Positions 8,749 through 17,200 of a stretch of 64,000 nucleotides of DNA are shown here, piece after piece. This DNA comes from Actinomadura litoris (GTDB taxonomy: Bacteria; Actinomycetota; Actinomycetes; Streptosporangiales; Streptosporangiaceae). Each line of letters starts with the position of its first letter. The stretch's first letter is position 1. The translations under genes were made by a program, and so were the position numbers. The notes below the pieces were generated by a model that did no database searches, was not told the origin of the DNA, and saw only the letters and a list, made by a program, of their open reading frames with translations. Location of the stretch: NCBI RefSeq assembly GCF_009733595.1, contig NZ_WOFH01000009.1:62001-126000 (forward strand), written 5' to 3'.

Positions 8749-9830
8749 AGAACGGCGCCGTGAACCTCGTCGACCTGCCCTTCCCGGCCTACGTGTACGA
8801 CCTGGCCGGGCTGGCCGACCACGCCCGGGCGATCCGCTCCGCGCTGCGCGGCGCCGAACTCCTCTACGCCGCCAAGGCGAACCCCGATCCGGAGGTCCTG
8901 CGCACGCTCGCCCCCCACCTCGACGGGGTCGAGGTCTCCTCGGGCGGCGAGCTGGCCCACGTCCGCAAAGCGCTCCCGGACATTCCGATCGCGTTCGGCG
9001 GTCCCGGAAAGACCGACGAGGAACTGGCGCGGGCCGTGGCCTTCAACGTCGAGCGCATCCATATCGAAAGCCCGCGCGAGCTGATCCGGCTTCAGCGACT
9101 GGGCCGGGCCGAGGTTCTCCTCAGGGCCAATCTCCCATTCGCGGTGCCCGGCGCCGTCCTGACGATGAACGGGCCTTTCGGCATGGACGTGGACGCCCTG
9201 AACGAATGCGCCCGCCGCATAGCCGATTCCCCCGGCATCACGCTGAAAGGGATTCACGCGCACCTCGCGTCCGGCCTGGACGCCCCGGCGCTCCTCGACC
9301 TCGCGAAGCGGATGACCGCGTGGGCGGTCCCCTGGCTGCGCGGGCACGGGGTCACCGAACCCGAGATCAATCTGGGCGGCGGAATGGCCGTCGACTACAC
9401 CGACCCGGAGTCGCGGTTCGACTGGGACGCCTACGGCGCCGGGCTCCCCCAGGGGAGGCTCCGCGTCGAGCCGGGCCGCGCCGTGACCGCCTATCACGGC
9501 CGCTACGTCACCGACGTCCTGGACGTGAAGACGACCCGGGGCGAGACCTACGTGGTCCTGCGCGGCGGAACCCACCATCTGCGGACCCCGGCGGCCAAGG
9601 GCCACGACCAGCCCTTTGAGGTCCTCACCCAGAGGTCCGCGCCGACCGGGAGGGCGACGCTCGTGGGCCAGCTCTGCACCCCGAAGGACGTCTTCGCCCG
9701 CGACGTCGCCGTGCCGCCCCTCGCCCCGGGCGACGTCATCGCCTTCGCCATGGCGGGCGCCTACGCGTGGAACATCTCCCACCACGACTTCCTGATGCAC
9801 CCGCACCCGGGCTTCCACTACATCCGCTGA
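8745..9830 (+). CDS. PLP-dependent fold-type III decarboxylase (PvsE-like)
   Basis: A 361-residue enzyme of the alanine-racemase-fold decarboxylase family (diaminopimelate/ornithine decarboxylase-like). The PLP lysine is in LLYAAKANPDPEVL near residue 47, the phosphate-binding glycine loop is NLGGGMAVDY, and EPGRAV supplies a further PLP contact. The C-terminal domain has the LCTPKDVF and GAYAW motifs, with the active-site Cys and Tyr of the family. It is shorter than typical LysA. In NIS operons such enzymes (PvsE, SbnH, FslC) decarboxylate an amino acid, often after it is linked to citrate. The GTG at 8745 overlaps the preceding stop by four bases. Its 3' end overlaps the convergent DinB-like gene by 13 nt. 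Confidence 0.87.
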   Translation: MKNGAVNLVDLPFPAYVYDLAGLADHARAIRSALRGAELLYAAKANPDPEVLRTLAPHLDGVEVSSGGELAHVRKALPDIPIAFGGPGKTDEELARAVAFNVERIHIESPRELIRLQRLGRAEVLLRANLPFAVPGAVLTMNGPFGMDVDALNECARRIADSPGITLKGIHAHLASGLDAPALLDLAKRMTAWAVPWLRGHGVTEPEINLGGGMAVDYTDPESRFDWDAYGAGLPQGRLRVEPGRAVTAYHGRYVTDVLDVKTTRGETYVVLRGGTHHLRTPAAKGHDQPFEVLTQRSAPTGRATLVGQLCTPKDVFARDVAVPPLAPGDVIAFAMAGAYAWNISHHDFLMHPHPGFHYIR

Positions 9831-10444
9831 TCCCGCACGCTGCTGTCCCAGCGCCACGTGGTGACACGCGCGCGGCCCGGCAGGTCGCCGCGTCCCGTGG
9901 ACCACAGCAGCACCTGCCAGGGGTCGCCCTCCGGCGCGCCTGGGAAGAGGCGCGTGAGGACGCCCGCGCACAGGTCGCCGGGCGGTTCCCAGGTCAGGCC
10001 GAGGCCCGCCGCCAGGTCATGGGTGTGGACGAGGACCTCCACGGCCCCCATGGCGGCGAACCCCGCCGGGTCCGACAGGCCGAAGCCGTGGTGCGACCGG
10101 ACCTCCGGCGGCGTGCACCGGGCCATGGCGACCAGCAGCGCGCCGCACGACTCCAGCACGTCGAGCAGCCCCTCCGGACCGGCGGAACGGTCGGCGTAGA
10201 TGACGTTGGCGGGCCCGCCCGGACGGCGGCGCTCCCACAGGAACGGCACCTCGCGGTCCTGGGGCGGCCGGCGCGGGCCGAGCTGCGCGGCGTAGGCGAA
10301 CAGGTCGTCGGCCAGGTGCTCGACGGTCTCCCAGCAGGTCCACTCCAGCGTGCCCGCCTTGCTGTCCCAGCCGTCCGGGGGTGCCGCGTCGAGCACCTCC
10401 AGCGACAGCCGGAGGGCCCGGTCGAGGTCGTCCGCAGTGATCAT
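9818..10444 (-). CDS. DinB/mycothiol-dependent maleylpyruvate isomerase-like protein
   Basis: A 208-residue protein of the DinB-like four-helix superfamily common in actinobacteria. Likely metal histidines are in ETVEHLADDL near residue 43 and in AVEVLVHTHDLAAGLG in the C-terminal half, a pattern shared with mycothiol-dependent maleylpyruvate isomerase N-terminal domains. These proteins are thought to be thiol- or metal-dependent transferases or isomerases, but the substrate is unknown. The ATG at 10444 is the first in a frame that extends far upstream only as a shadow of the next gene. It converges on the siderophore operon and diverges from the acyl-CoA synthetase gene 57 nt away. Confidence 0.7.
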   Translation of the reverse strand: MITADDLDRALRLSLEVLDAAPPDGWDSKAGTLEWTCWETVEHLADDLFAYAAQLGPRRPPQDREVPFLWERRRPGGPANVIYADRSAGPEGLLDVLESCGALLVAMARCTPPEVRSHHGFGLSDPAGFAAMGAVEVLVHTHDLAAGLGLTWEPPGDLCAGVLTRLFPGAPEGDPWQVLLWSTGRGDLPGRARVTTWRWDSSVRDQRM

Positions 10445-10501
10445 GGGAAGACGGTATCCGGAAGTGGGTACGTCCAGGAGCCCCCGAGAGAGGTGCACGT
10501 G

Positions 10502-12085
10502 ATGGTGTTGGACAGGGTCCGCTCGTTCGCGAGCCTCGGAGCGCGGGCGGCGCACGCCGTCCGCGACACCGGGATGCTGGCGCCGGTGCGTCCGGACCGC
10601 GCGGCGCGGCTGCCGCTCCCCTACCTGCGGTTCGGCGCCGTCCCCGCCACGATCGGCGCGATGGCGGCGCTGCGGTTCCCCGGCCGGACGGCGCTGATCG
10701 ACGAGTACGGCGCGCTCACCCACGAGGAGCTGGAGCACGCGGCCGCCGCGCTGGCGCGGGCCTTCCACGACCGCCTCGCCGACCCGGACGGCAGGGTCGG
10801 GATCCTGTGCCGCAACCACCGGGGCTTCGTCGCGGCCCTGCTGGCGGCGTCCCGGCTCGGCAACGACGTCGTGCTCCTCAACACCGACTTCTCCGCCGCC
10901 CAGCTCGGACGGGTCGCCGAACGCGAGGGCATCGGGCTGCTCGTCCATGACGAGGAGTTCGGCGCGCTGGTGGCGGAGTCCGCGTACGCCGGTGGGCGGG
11001 CGGCGGCCTGGACCGGCGGGCGCGTCGAGGCGGGCGGGTCCCGGCCGCACCGGGCGGGCCGGACCAGCCGCGTGATCGTCATGACCTCCGGCACCACCGG
11101 CACGCCGAAGGGCGCCCGGCACGAGGTGTCGCTGACCGCGCTGCTGCCGGTGGCGCTGAGCCATCTGATGCGCGTCCCGGTCCGCTCCGGGGCGCCGATC
11201 GTGATCGGGCCGCCGCTGTTCCACATCCTGGGGCTCGCCTACATGTCGGTGGGGCTGGGGATGGGGATGCCGCTCGTGCTGTCGCGGCGGTTCGACGCGT
11301 CCGAAACGCTGCGGGCGATCCGCGACCACCGCGCGGAGACTCTGGTCGCGGTGCCCGTCATGCTCCAGCGGCTCCTGGACGCCGGGCCCGACCCGGCCCC
11401 GCGCCTGCGGGCGGTCGTCTGCGGCGGGTCGGCGCTGCACCCGCACCTGTCGGAGGCGTTCATGGACGCGTTCGGCGACGTGCTCGTCAACGTCTACGGG
11501 GCGACCGAGACGGGCTGGGCCACGATCGCCACGCCCGCCGACCTGCGCGAGGCCCCGGGCACCGTCGGGCGGCCCTCGTTCCGCCTCACCATCAAGATCC
11601 TCGGCGAGGACGGTCGGGAGCTGCCCCCGGGCGAGACCGGCGAGATCCACGTCGGCGGCGGGCTGCGGTTCGCGGGCTACACCGGGGGCGGCGGCAGGCG
11701 GGTGCGGGACGGGCTGACCGCCTCGGGAGACCTCGGGCACTTCGACGGCGCCGGACGCCTGTTCGTCGACGGCCGCACCGACGACATGATCGTCTCGGGG
11801 GGCGAGAACGTCTTCCCCGGCGAGGTCGAGCGGCTCCTGGACGGCCACCCGGGCGTCGCCGAGGTCGTGGTGACCGGCGTGGACGACGAGCGGTTCGGGC
11901 AGCGGCTCGCCGCCCACGTCGTCCGCGCCCCCGGGTCGGATCTCGGCGAGGACGACCTCAGGGCGTATGTGAGGAAGCACCTGGCCCGGTACAAGGTGCC
12001 CAGGGACGTGCGCTTCGTCGACCGGCTCCCGCGCACCAGCACGGGCAAGGTCAAGCCGAAGGAACTGCGCGAACAGGGCGGATAG
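10502..12085 (+). CDS. AMP-dependent acyl-CoA synthetase/ligase (ANL superfamily)
   Basis: A 527-residue adenylate-forming enzyme, expected to convert a carboxylic acid to its CoA thioester through an acyl-AMP. The P-loop VMTSGTTGTPKGAR is near residue 200, the YGATETGW motif follows, then SGDLGHFDG and GRTDDMIVSGGENVFPGEVE (hinge), and the catalytic lysine lies in TSTGKVKPKEL near the C-terminus. The N-terminal basic segment followed by a Pro/Leu stretch is typical of actinobacterial FadD-like proteins. GAGAGAGG lies 8 nt before the ATG at 10502. It stands alone; involvement with the adjacent siderophore genes is not supported by anything in the sequence. Confidence 0.83.
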   Translation: MVLDRVRSFASLGARAAHAVRDTGMLAPVRPDRAARLPLPYLRFGAVPATIGAMAALRFPGRTALIDEYGALTHEELEHAAAALARAFHDRLADPDGRVGILCRNHRGFVAALLAASRLGNDVVLLNTDFSAAQLGRVAEREGIGLLVHDEEFGALVAESAYAGGRAAAWTGGRVEAGGSRPHRAGRTSRVIVMTSGTTGTPKGARHEVSLTALLPVALSHLMRVPVRSGAPIVIGPPLFHILGLAYMSVGLGMGMPLVLSRRFDASETLRAIRDHRAETLVAVPVMLQRLLDAGPDPAPRLRAVVCGGSALHPHLSEAFMDAFGDVLVNVYGATETGWATIATPADLREAPGTVGRPSFRLTIKILGEDGRELPPGETGEIHVGGGLRFAGYTGGGGRRVRDGLTASGDLGHFDGAGRLFVDGRTDDMIVSGGENVFPGEVERLLDGHPGVAEVVVTGVDDERFGQRLAAHVVRAPGSDLGEDDLRAYVRKHLARYKVPRDVRFVDRLPRTSTGKVKPKELREQGG

Positions 12086-12097
12086 CCGGACGGGACA

Positions 12098-12127
12098 GGG
12101 CTGGGCGGTGCAGGGCTGGGCGGTGCA
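12098..12127 (+). repeat. Two perfect tandem copies of a 15-bp unit
   Basis: The unit GGGCTGGGCGGTGCA occurs at 12098-12112 and again at 12113-12127, immediately after the acyl-CoA synthetase stop codon. It lies outside coding sequence and has no assigned role. Confidence 0.7.
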
Positions 12128-12212
12128 GGGCCGCGCGAGGAACGGCGCCCGGACCCGGGCCGCGGGGAGCTCGGGCGCCGTCCCGGCGGGGGCGGTCCGT
12201 CAGCACGGACGC

Positions 12213-12521
12213 TCAGGCGGCGCCGGCGCGCTCCTTGGCCGCCATGCAGATGCGGGCCAGGTCGTTGAGGGCGTCGGCGCGGCGCTCGTCCACCGACCGG
12301 CCATCGCCCGGGGCGGCCTCCGCGAGGGTGTCGATGACCAGGGAGAACACGGGCCATTCGGCAGGCCCGATGGCACCCTGGAAGTCGACGCCGTCCGCGA
12401 GGTCGTCCAGGTCGAGGTTGCGGGCGAAGGTGGCGAGGGCGGCCTCGGCCGCCACGACGCCGATGCGCATCGCCAGCGCGGCCGGCTCGCGGTCGAGGGA
12501 GCGCACGTTGCTGGAACCCAT
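12213..12521 (-). CDS. Small conserved-type protein of unknown function
   Basis: A 102-residue protein I do not recognise. It is largely helical in character: MGSSNVRSLDREP, then an Ala-rich helix (MRIGVVAAEAALATFARNL), an acidic stretch (DLDDLADGVDF), and a C-terminal segment ERRADALNDLARICMAAKER. There is no signal peptide or membrane segment. The ATG at 12521 has no strong ribosome-binding site. Codon usage and the open frame support it as real. It lies downstream of the neocarzinostatin-like gene on the same strand but beyond a strong terminator, so it probably has its own promoter. Confidence 0.55.
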   Translation of the reverse strand: MGSSNVRSLDREPAALAMRIGVVAAEAALATFARNLDLDDLADGVDFQGAIGPAEWPVFSLVIDTLAEAAPGDGRSVDERRADALNDLARICMAAKERAGAA

Positions 12522-12605
12522 GGCGGACAACCTAGAACATACGAGCGAGCCACGTCGAACGTTTGCTCGAAAAACAGCCGTCCGAAAAAGCGGCCTCGGC
12601 GGAGT

Positions 12606-12646
12606 GCCCGCGCCGGAGCCGCCGATGAGGGCGGCCCGGCGCGGGC
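12606..12646 (-). terminator. Intrinsic terminator of the neocarzinostatin-like gene
   Basis: An 11-bp stem (12606-12616 with 12636-12646) encloses a second 6-bp stem (GCCGCC/GGCGGC) around a GATGAG loop. On the minus strand it is followed within about 25 nt by CTTTTTC and then GTTTTTC runs. It lies directly downstream of the neocarzinostatin-like gene. Confidence 0.8.
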
Positions 12647-12679
12647 GGAGGGCGCGGAGGCGACGGGCGGTGCGCGGCG

Positions 12680-13129
12680 TCAGCGGAACGAGACGGGGAC
12701 GCTTCCGGCGTCCTCGCCGTCCTCGTCGCCGACCCCGACCGTGCACCCGACCTGCGCGCAGTCGACCGCGACGCGCGGCCGGTCGCCGCTCGCCGCCTCG
12801 AACCTCCGGTGGACGGTCAGCGCCACCCTGAACGCGCCGTTCCCGTCCGGGGTGATCCGGACGCGGTTCCCCTGGTCGCAGGACGGCTCGCCCTCCTCGA
12901 CGGCGCCGCACTGCTGGGCGTAGTAGGTGTCCTCGGGGTCCAGGCCGTCGCCCGACACCTCGACCCTCGCGGTCTCCGCCAGGGAGGTGGAGGGACGCAC
13001 CGTGACGGCGACCTCCCGGCCGCGCGCGGCGGCGAGCGACGGGTACGGGGCGGCGAGGGCCACCGCGAGGCCGGCGGCGGTCGCCGCGCCCGTCCTGACC
13101 AGCAGAGAGTTCACGATATTGGGCTCCAT
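12680..13129 (-). CDS. Secreted neocarzinostatin-family (enediyne apoprotein-like) protein
   Basis: A 149-residue exported protein. A signal peptide covers about residues 1-35 (LLVRTGAATAAGLAVALAAP, cleavage near SLAAARG). The mature part begins with an immunoglobulin-like strand pattern, VTVRPSTSLAETARVEVSG, as in neocarzinostatin, macromomycin and actinoxanthin. The two family disulfides are preserved: QQCGAVEEGEPSC and VDCAQVGC, the second followed by TVGVGDEDG as in chromoproteins. DGNGAFRVALTVHRRFEA matches the central strands. Known members bind enediyne chromophores, but no enediyne genes lie in this window, so this may be an orphan binding protein. The ATG at 13129 was chosen because it gives a canonical signal peptide. 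Confidence 0.78.
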   Translation of the reverse strand: MEPNIVNSLLVRTGAATAAGLAVALAAPYPSLAAARGREVAVTVRPSTSLAETARVEVSGDGLDPEDTYYAQQCGAVEEGEPSCDQGNRVRITPDGNGAFRVALTVHRRFEAASGDRPRVAVDCAQVGCTVGVGDEDGEDAGSVPVSFR

Positions 13130-13209
13130 TCCGGCCGACTTCAGATAATCACCAACCGTAATGAAGTAAATACGTGAAGCGACATAACCGGACAGTGAGC
13201 GCACCATGC

Positions 13210-13237
13210 CCACCAGGGACACCTTCCGTCCCGGTGG
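13210..13237 (-). terminator. Probable terminator of the methyltransferase gene
   Basis: CCACC-a-GGGAC (13210-13220) pairs with GTCCC-GGTGG (13228-13237), leaving one bulged base and a 7-nt loop. It lies 27 nt past the stop codon of the minus-strand methyltransferase. There is no T tract. Confidence 0.5.
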
Positions 13238-13263
13238 CCACGTTCGCGCCGCGCCGGCGGGCG

Positions 13264-14043
13264 TCAGCCCACGACGGCGTGCAGGTGGAGGTAGGAGTGC
13301 GTGAAGTGCAGCTCCCCGTCGACCAGGCTGGGGCGCATGCCGGTCGCGGGGCCGCCGGCCAGCTCGTCCTCCAGCTCCTGGCGGATCTGGGCGGCCACGT
13401 CGTCCGGCGTCCGGGACAGCTCCAGCCACGGGCGCAGCGGGCGGGTGAAGGTGAACTCCTCGCGCCGCTTCACCTCGGCGCCCGCCGCCGTGACGAGGTC
13501 GGTGATCTGGGCGGTGGTCAGCGCGGTGCCGTGGGACGGGTCGCGCAGCCGCTCGATGCGGTCCGGGTCGCCGGCGGCGCCCTCGGGCCGGACGAGGTCG
13601 GCGATGATCAGCGCGGCGCCGGGCCGGCTGACCCGGACCATCTCCCGCACGAGCGCCTCCGGCCCCGCGACCTGGTGGAGGGAGAACCGCGTCACCACGA
13701 GCGTGAACGACCGGTCGACGTAGGGGAGGTCGGTGGCGTCGCCGTGGGTGAAGGTGAGGTTGGTGAGGCCGTCGCGGTCGGCCTCGCGCTTGCCCTCGGC
13801 GAGCATCGCGGGCGTGAGGTCGAGCGCGGTGGCGTGCCGGACGCGGCGGGCGACGGCGCGGGAGACGAGCGCGGTTCCGGCGGCGACCTCCAGCACCACG
13901 TCCTCCGGGTCGAGTTCGGGCTCCATGAACCGGACGAGCCGGTCCAGGTGGCGGGTGAACGCGACGTTCAGCCGGGGATCGGCGAACCCCGCCGCCTGCT
14001 TTGAGAACTCCCGTACGACTTTGTCGTCATGCGTCACCGTCAC
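13264..14043 (-). CDS. Class I SAM-dependent methyltransferase
   Basis: A 259-residue cytosolic methyltransferase of the UbiE/Methyltransf_11 type. Motif I is VLEVAAGTALVSRAVA near residue 52, the ribose-binding acid is in ATALDLTPAML, motif II is FTHGDATDLPYVDRSF, and the post-core motif is VSRPGAALIIADLV. The glycine-rich motif I carries an alanine (EVAAGT), which is tolerated in the family. The substrate is unknown; a polar C-terminal extension follows residue 215. GTG at 14043 was chosen because GGAGG lies four bases upstream; a second GTG two codons later is also possible. It has its own terminator and stands apart from adnB. Confidence 0.78.
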   Translation of the reverse strand: MTVTHDDKVVREFSKQAAGFADPRLNVAFTRHLDRLVRFMEPELDPEDVVLEVAAGTALVSRAVARRVRHATALDLTPAMLAEGKREADRDGLTNLTFTHGDATDLPYVDRSFTLVVTRFSLHQVAGPEALVREMVRVSRPGAALIIADLVRPEGAAGDPDRIERLRDPSHGTALTTAQITDLVTAAGAEVKRREEFTFTRPLRPWLELSRTPDDVAAQIRQELEDELAGGPATGMRPSLVDGELHFTHSYLHLHAVVG

Positions 14044-14200
14044 GTCGCCTCCCTGAGGTAGTGCCCGGATCATCCCCGAAACCACGCACGGTGAACAGGG
14101 GGAAGTGAGAGTCATCACCCGGCGGCGTGACACGTCCCACGTCACGGCGAAAGGCAAGCTCACAACGCCGGAACCGGCCGGATCCAAACCCGAGCGGGGG

Positions 14201-17200
14201 TCAGGCCGACGGGACGGACTCCAGCAGCGCCGCCAGCCCGTCCGCGTCGAGGAGGTCGGCGGGCCGGACGGTGCGGTTCGCGCTGACGTAGTGGAAGGCC
14301 GCGCTGACCCGTCCGACCTCGACGCCCGCGAGCTCCGCCCAGGCCAGCCGGTACGCGGCGAGCTGCACGGAGGCGAACCCCGCCTCGTCGCCGGACGGCG
14401 GCGACCCGGTCTTCCAGTCGACGACCTCGTAGCCGCCGCCGCGCGAGCGGAACACGGCGTCCATGCGGCCCCTGACCAGCCGGTCGCCGATGATGGTCTC
14501 GAACGGGACCTCGATGTCGAGCGGCTCCCGCGCCGCCCACTCCGACTCCTCGAACCGCTCCCGCAGCCGTGCGAGGTGCGCGTCGTCGACGGCGCCCTCG
14601 TCGGCGGCGCCGGGCAGCTCGTCGGGGTCCAGGAGGCGCTGCTGTCCCCAGCGGCTCTCCAGCCAGGCGTGGAACGCGGTGCCGCGCCGCGCGTAGGGGG
14701 CGGGCGGCCGGGGCATCGGTCGCCGGATCTGCCGGGCCAGCGCCGCCGGGTCGCGCGCGAGCGACACCAGCGACGACACCGACAGGTTCTGGGGCAGCTC
14801 GACGAGCGTGCCGTCGCCGCCGCGCCCGCGGTCGCGCTCGGCGAGCAGCAGCTCGACGTCGCGCGCCCACGCGGTCATGCGGCCCCGGTCGGCCTCCGAC
14901 AGGCCGTCGTCGCCGGCCCAGTGGCGGGTGCGGCCCGAGATCGCGTCCTCGACCATGCGGGCGGCCTGCACGACGGCCTCGTACCGCTCGCGGGCGCCCG
15001 CGTCGGCGCGGCCCCGCTCGCCGGGCGCGAGCGGCCACTGCGCCTCGTCGGGATCGGCGAGCAGCGGGTTGGCGGCGCCCTCCTCCGGCGGGTCGGCCCA
15101 CAGCGCGACCGTCCCGGCGCCCGCCAGGCACACCGCGCGCACCTCCTCCAGGAACGGCGAGGGGCCGAGCGGGCGCCCGGAGGACCCCCACCAGTACCCG
15201 GTCGTGATGAGCAGGCTGGACGCGCGGGTCACCGCGACGTAGGCGAGCCGCCGCTCCTCCCGCAGGTCGCGCTCGGAGCACGCCTGGTCGAAGGCGGCGA
15301 GGTCGTCCTTGTCGAGGCCGCGCAGCGCGGGCAGGTCGGCGCGGTCGCCGCGCAGCATGAACGGCAGCACGCGCGGGTTCGCCGTCCAGCGGGTGGCGTT
15401 CTGCGGCGGCGAGGGGAAGATCGACCCCTTGGCGGGCCCGCCGTTCTTCTGCGGCACGTACGACAGCCCCGGGACGACGACGACCGGCCACTCCAGCCCC
15501 TTGGACGCGTGGACGGTGAGCAGCTTCACGCTGTCGGTCTCGCCGACCCGCCCGGCCTCCAGCCCGAACTCCTCGGTCTCGGCGGCCTTGAGGTAGGCGA
15601 GGAACGCGCCGAGCGTCGGGTCCTCGGCGTCGCCGGCGAAGGTGGCGGCGGCGTCGACGAAGGCGTCCAGGTCGGCGCGGGCGGTCACCGGATCCAGGCC
15701 CGACCGCGCGGCGACCTCGATGTCGAGCCCGAGCGTCCGCTCCACCTCGGTCACGAGGTCGGGCAGCGGGAGCCCGACCTGGCCGCGCAGCGCGCGCATC
15801 TCGTCGCGGAGCCGCCGCAGCCGCCCGTAGCCCTCCGGGGAGTAGGCGGCGGGGTCGCCGAGGTCGTCGAGCGCGTCCACGAGGCTGCCGGTCTCCTGGT
15901 TCAGCTCGCTGACGAGCTGCCGCAGCGGGTCCTCCGGCTCCCCCGCGGCCGCCTCCCCGGGCCCCGCCTCCCCGGGCCCTGCCTCCTCGGCGGCCGGGCC
16001 CTCGGCGGAGGCCGGCGGGGTGACGTCGCGGGCGGAGTCCTGGGCGAGCGCGCGGGCGCGGCGGCCGAGCGCGACGAGGTCGCGCGGGCCGAGCCGCCAG
16101 CGGGGCCCGGTGAGCAGCCGGGCGAGCGACGCGCCGGCGGTCGGGTCGTGCACGGCGCGCAGGGTGGCGACGACGTCCTGCACCTCGGGGACGGTCAGCA
16201 GCCCGCCGAGCCCGACGACCTCGACGGGGACGCCGCGCGCCTCCAGCGCCCGCCGGATCAGCGGGAACTGCGACCGCTTCCGCGCGAGGACGGCGATGCC
16301 CGAGTAGCGGAGCGGCTCGCCGAGCGCGCCGCCGTCGGGCGCGGTCTCGACACCCTCGGCCATCAGCCGGACGACCCGCGCGGCGATCCTGTCGGCCTCG
16401 TCCTCGACGGTCGCGAACAGCGCGCACTCGACGCGGCCGCGGTCCTCGCGCCCGGCGCCGGGGACGAGCCGGGGCACGGCGGCGGTCTCGGCGCGCAGCT
16501 CCTCCTGGATCGTGGCGGCGGCCTCCAGGACGCGCTCGCCGTTGCGGAAGGACCGGCTGAGCTGGACGACCGGCGCGGGCACCGGACGCCGCCCGGCGAC
16601 GGCGGGCTGGGCGGGGAAGTCGTGGGCGAACCGCAGCAGGTTCCCGGCGCTGGCGCCGCGCCACCCGTAGATCGACTGGCACGGGTCTCCGACGGCCGTC
16701 ACCGGGTGCCCGCCGGAGAACAGCGAGGTCAGCAGCACGAGCTGCGCCTGGCTCGTGTCCTGGTACTCGTCCAGCAGGACGACCGAGAACCGGGACCGCT
16801 CGATCATCCCGACCTCGGGGTGCCGGTAGGCGATCCGCGCCGACAGCGCCATCTGGTCGCCGTGGTCGATGACCTCCCGGTCGGCCTTGGCCCGCCCGTA
16901 CGCCTCGACCAGCGGCATGAGCTGCTCGCGGACGGCGTGCTTGGCGAGGATGTCGCGCTGCGGCTTGAGCGGCTTGCGCAGCGCCGCGAACCGCTCGTCC
17001 AGCCAGGAGCCGACCTTGCGGACGTCCTCGGGGGTGCGCAGGTGCTCCGACAGGTCGCCCGCCAGCTCCATCACGGCCTTGGTGACGGTGTCGGGCTGCC
17101 ACTCGACGCGGTCCATCGGGCCGTTGTAGGTGTCGACGACGCGGGAGCAGATCTGCCACGCGACGGCGGGCGAGATCAGCCGCATCGTCGGCTCCAGCGC

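Noticed and set aside
10502..12085. Acyl-CoA synthetase as part of the siderophore pathway
   Set aside because: It lies beyond a convergent gene, lacks the iron box, and the pvs-like pathway does not need it.
12680..13129. Evidence for an enediyne biosynthetic cluster
   Set aside because: Only the apoprotein-like gene is present; no PKS, P450 or epoxide-hydrolase genes of enediyne type are in the window.
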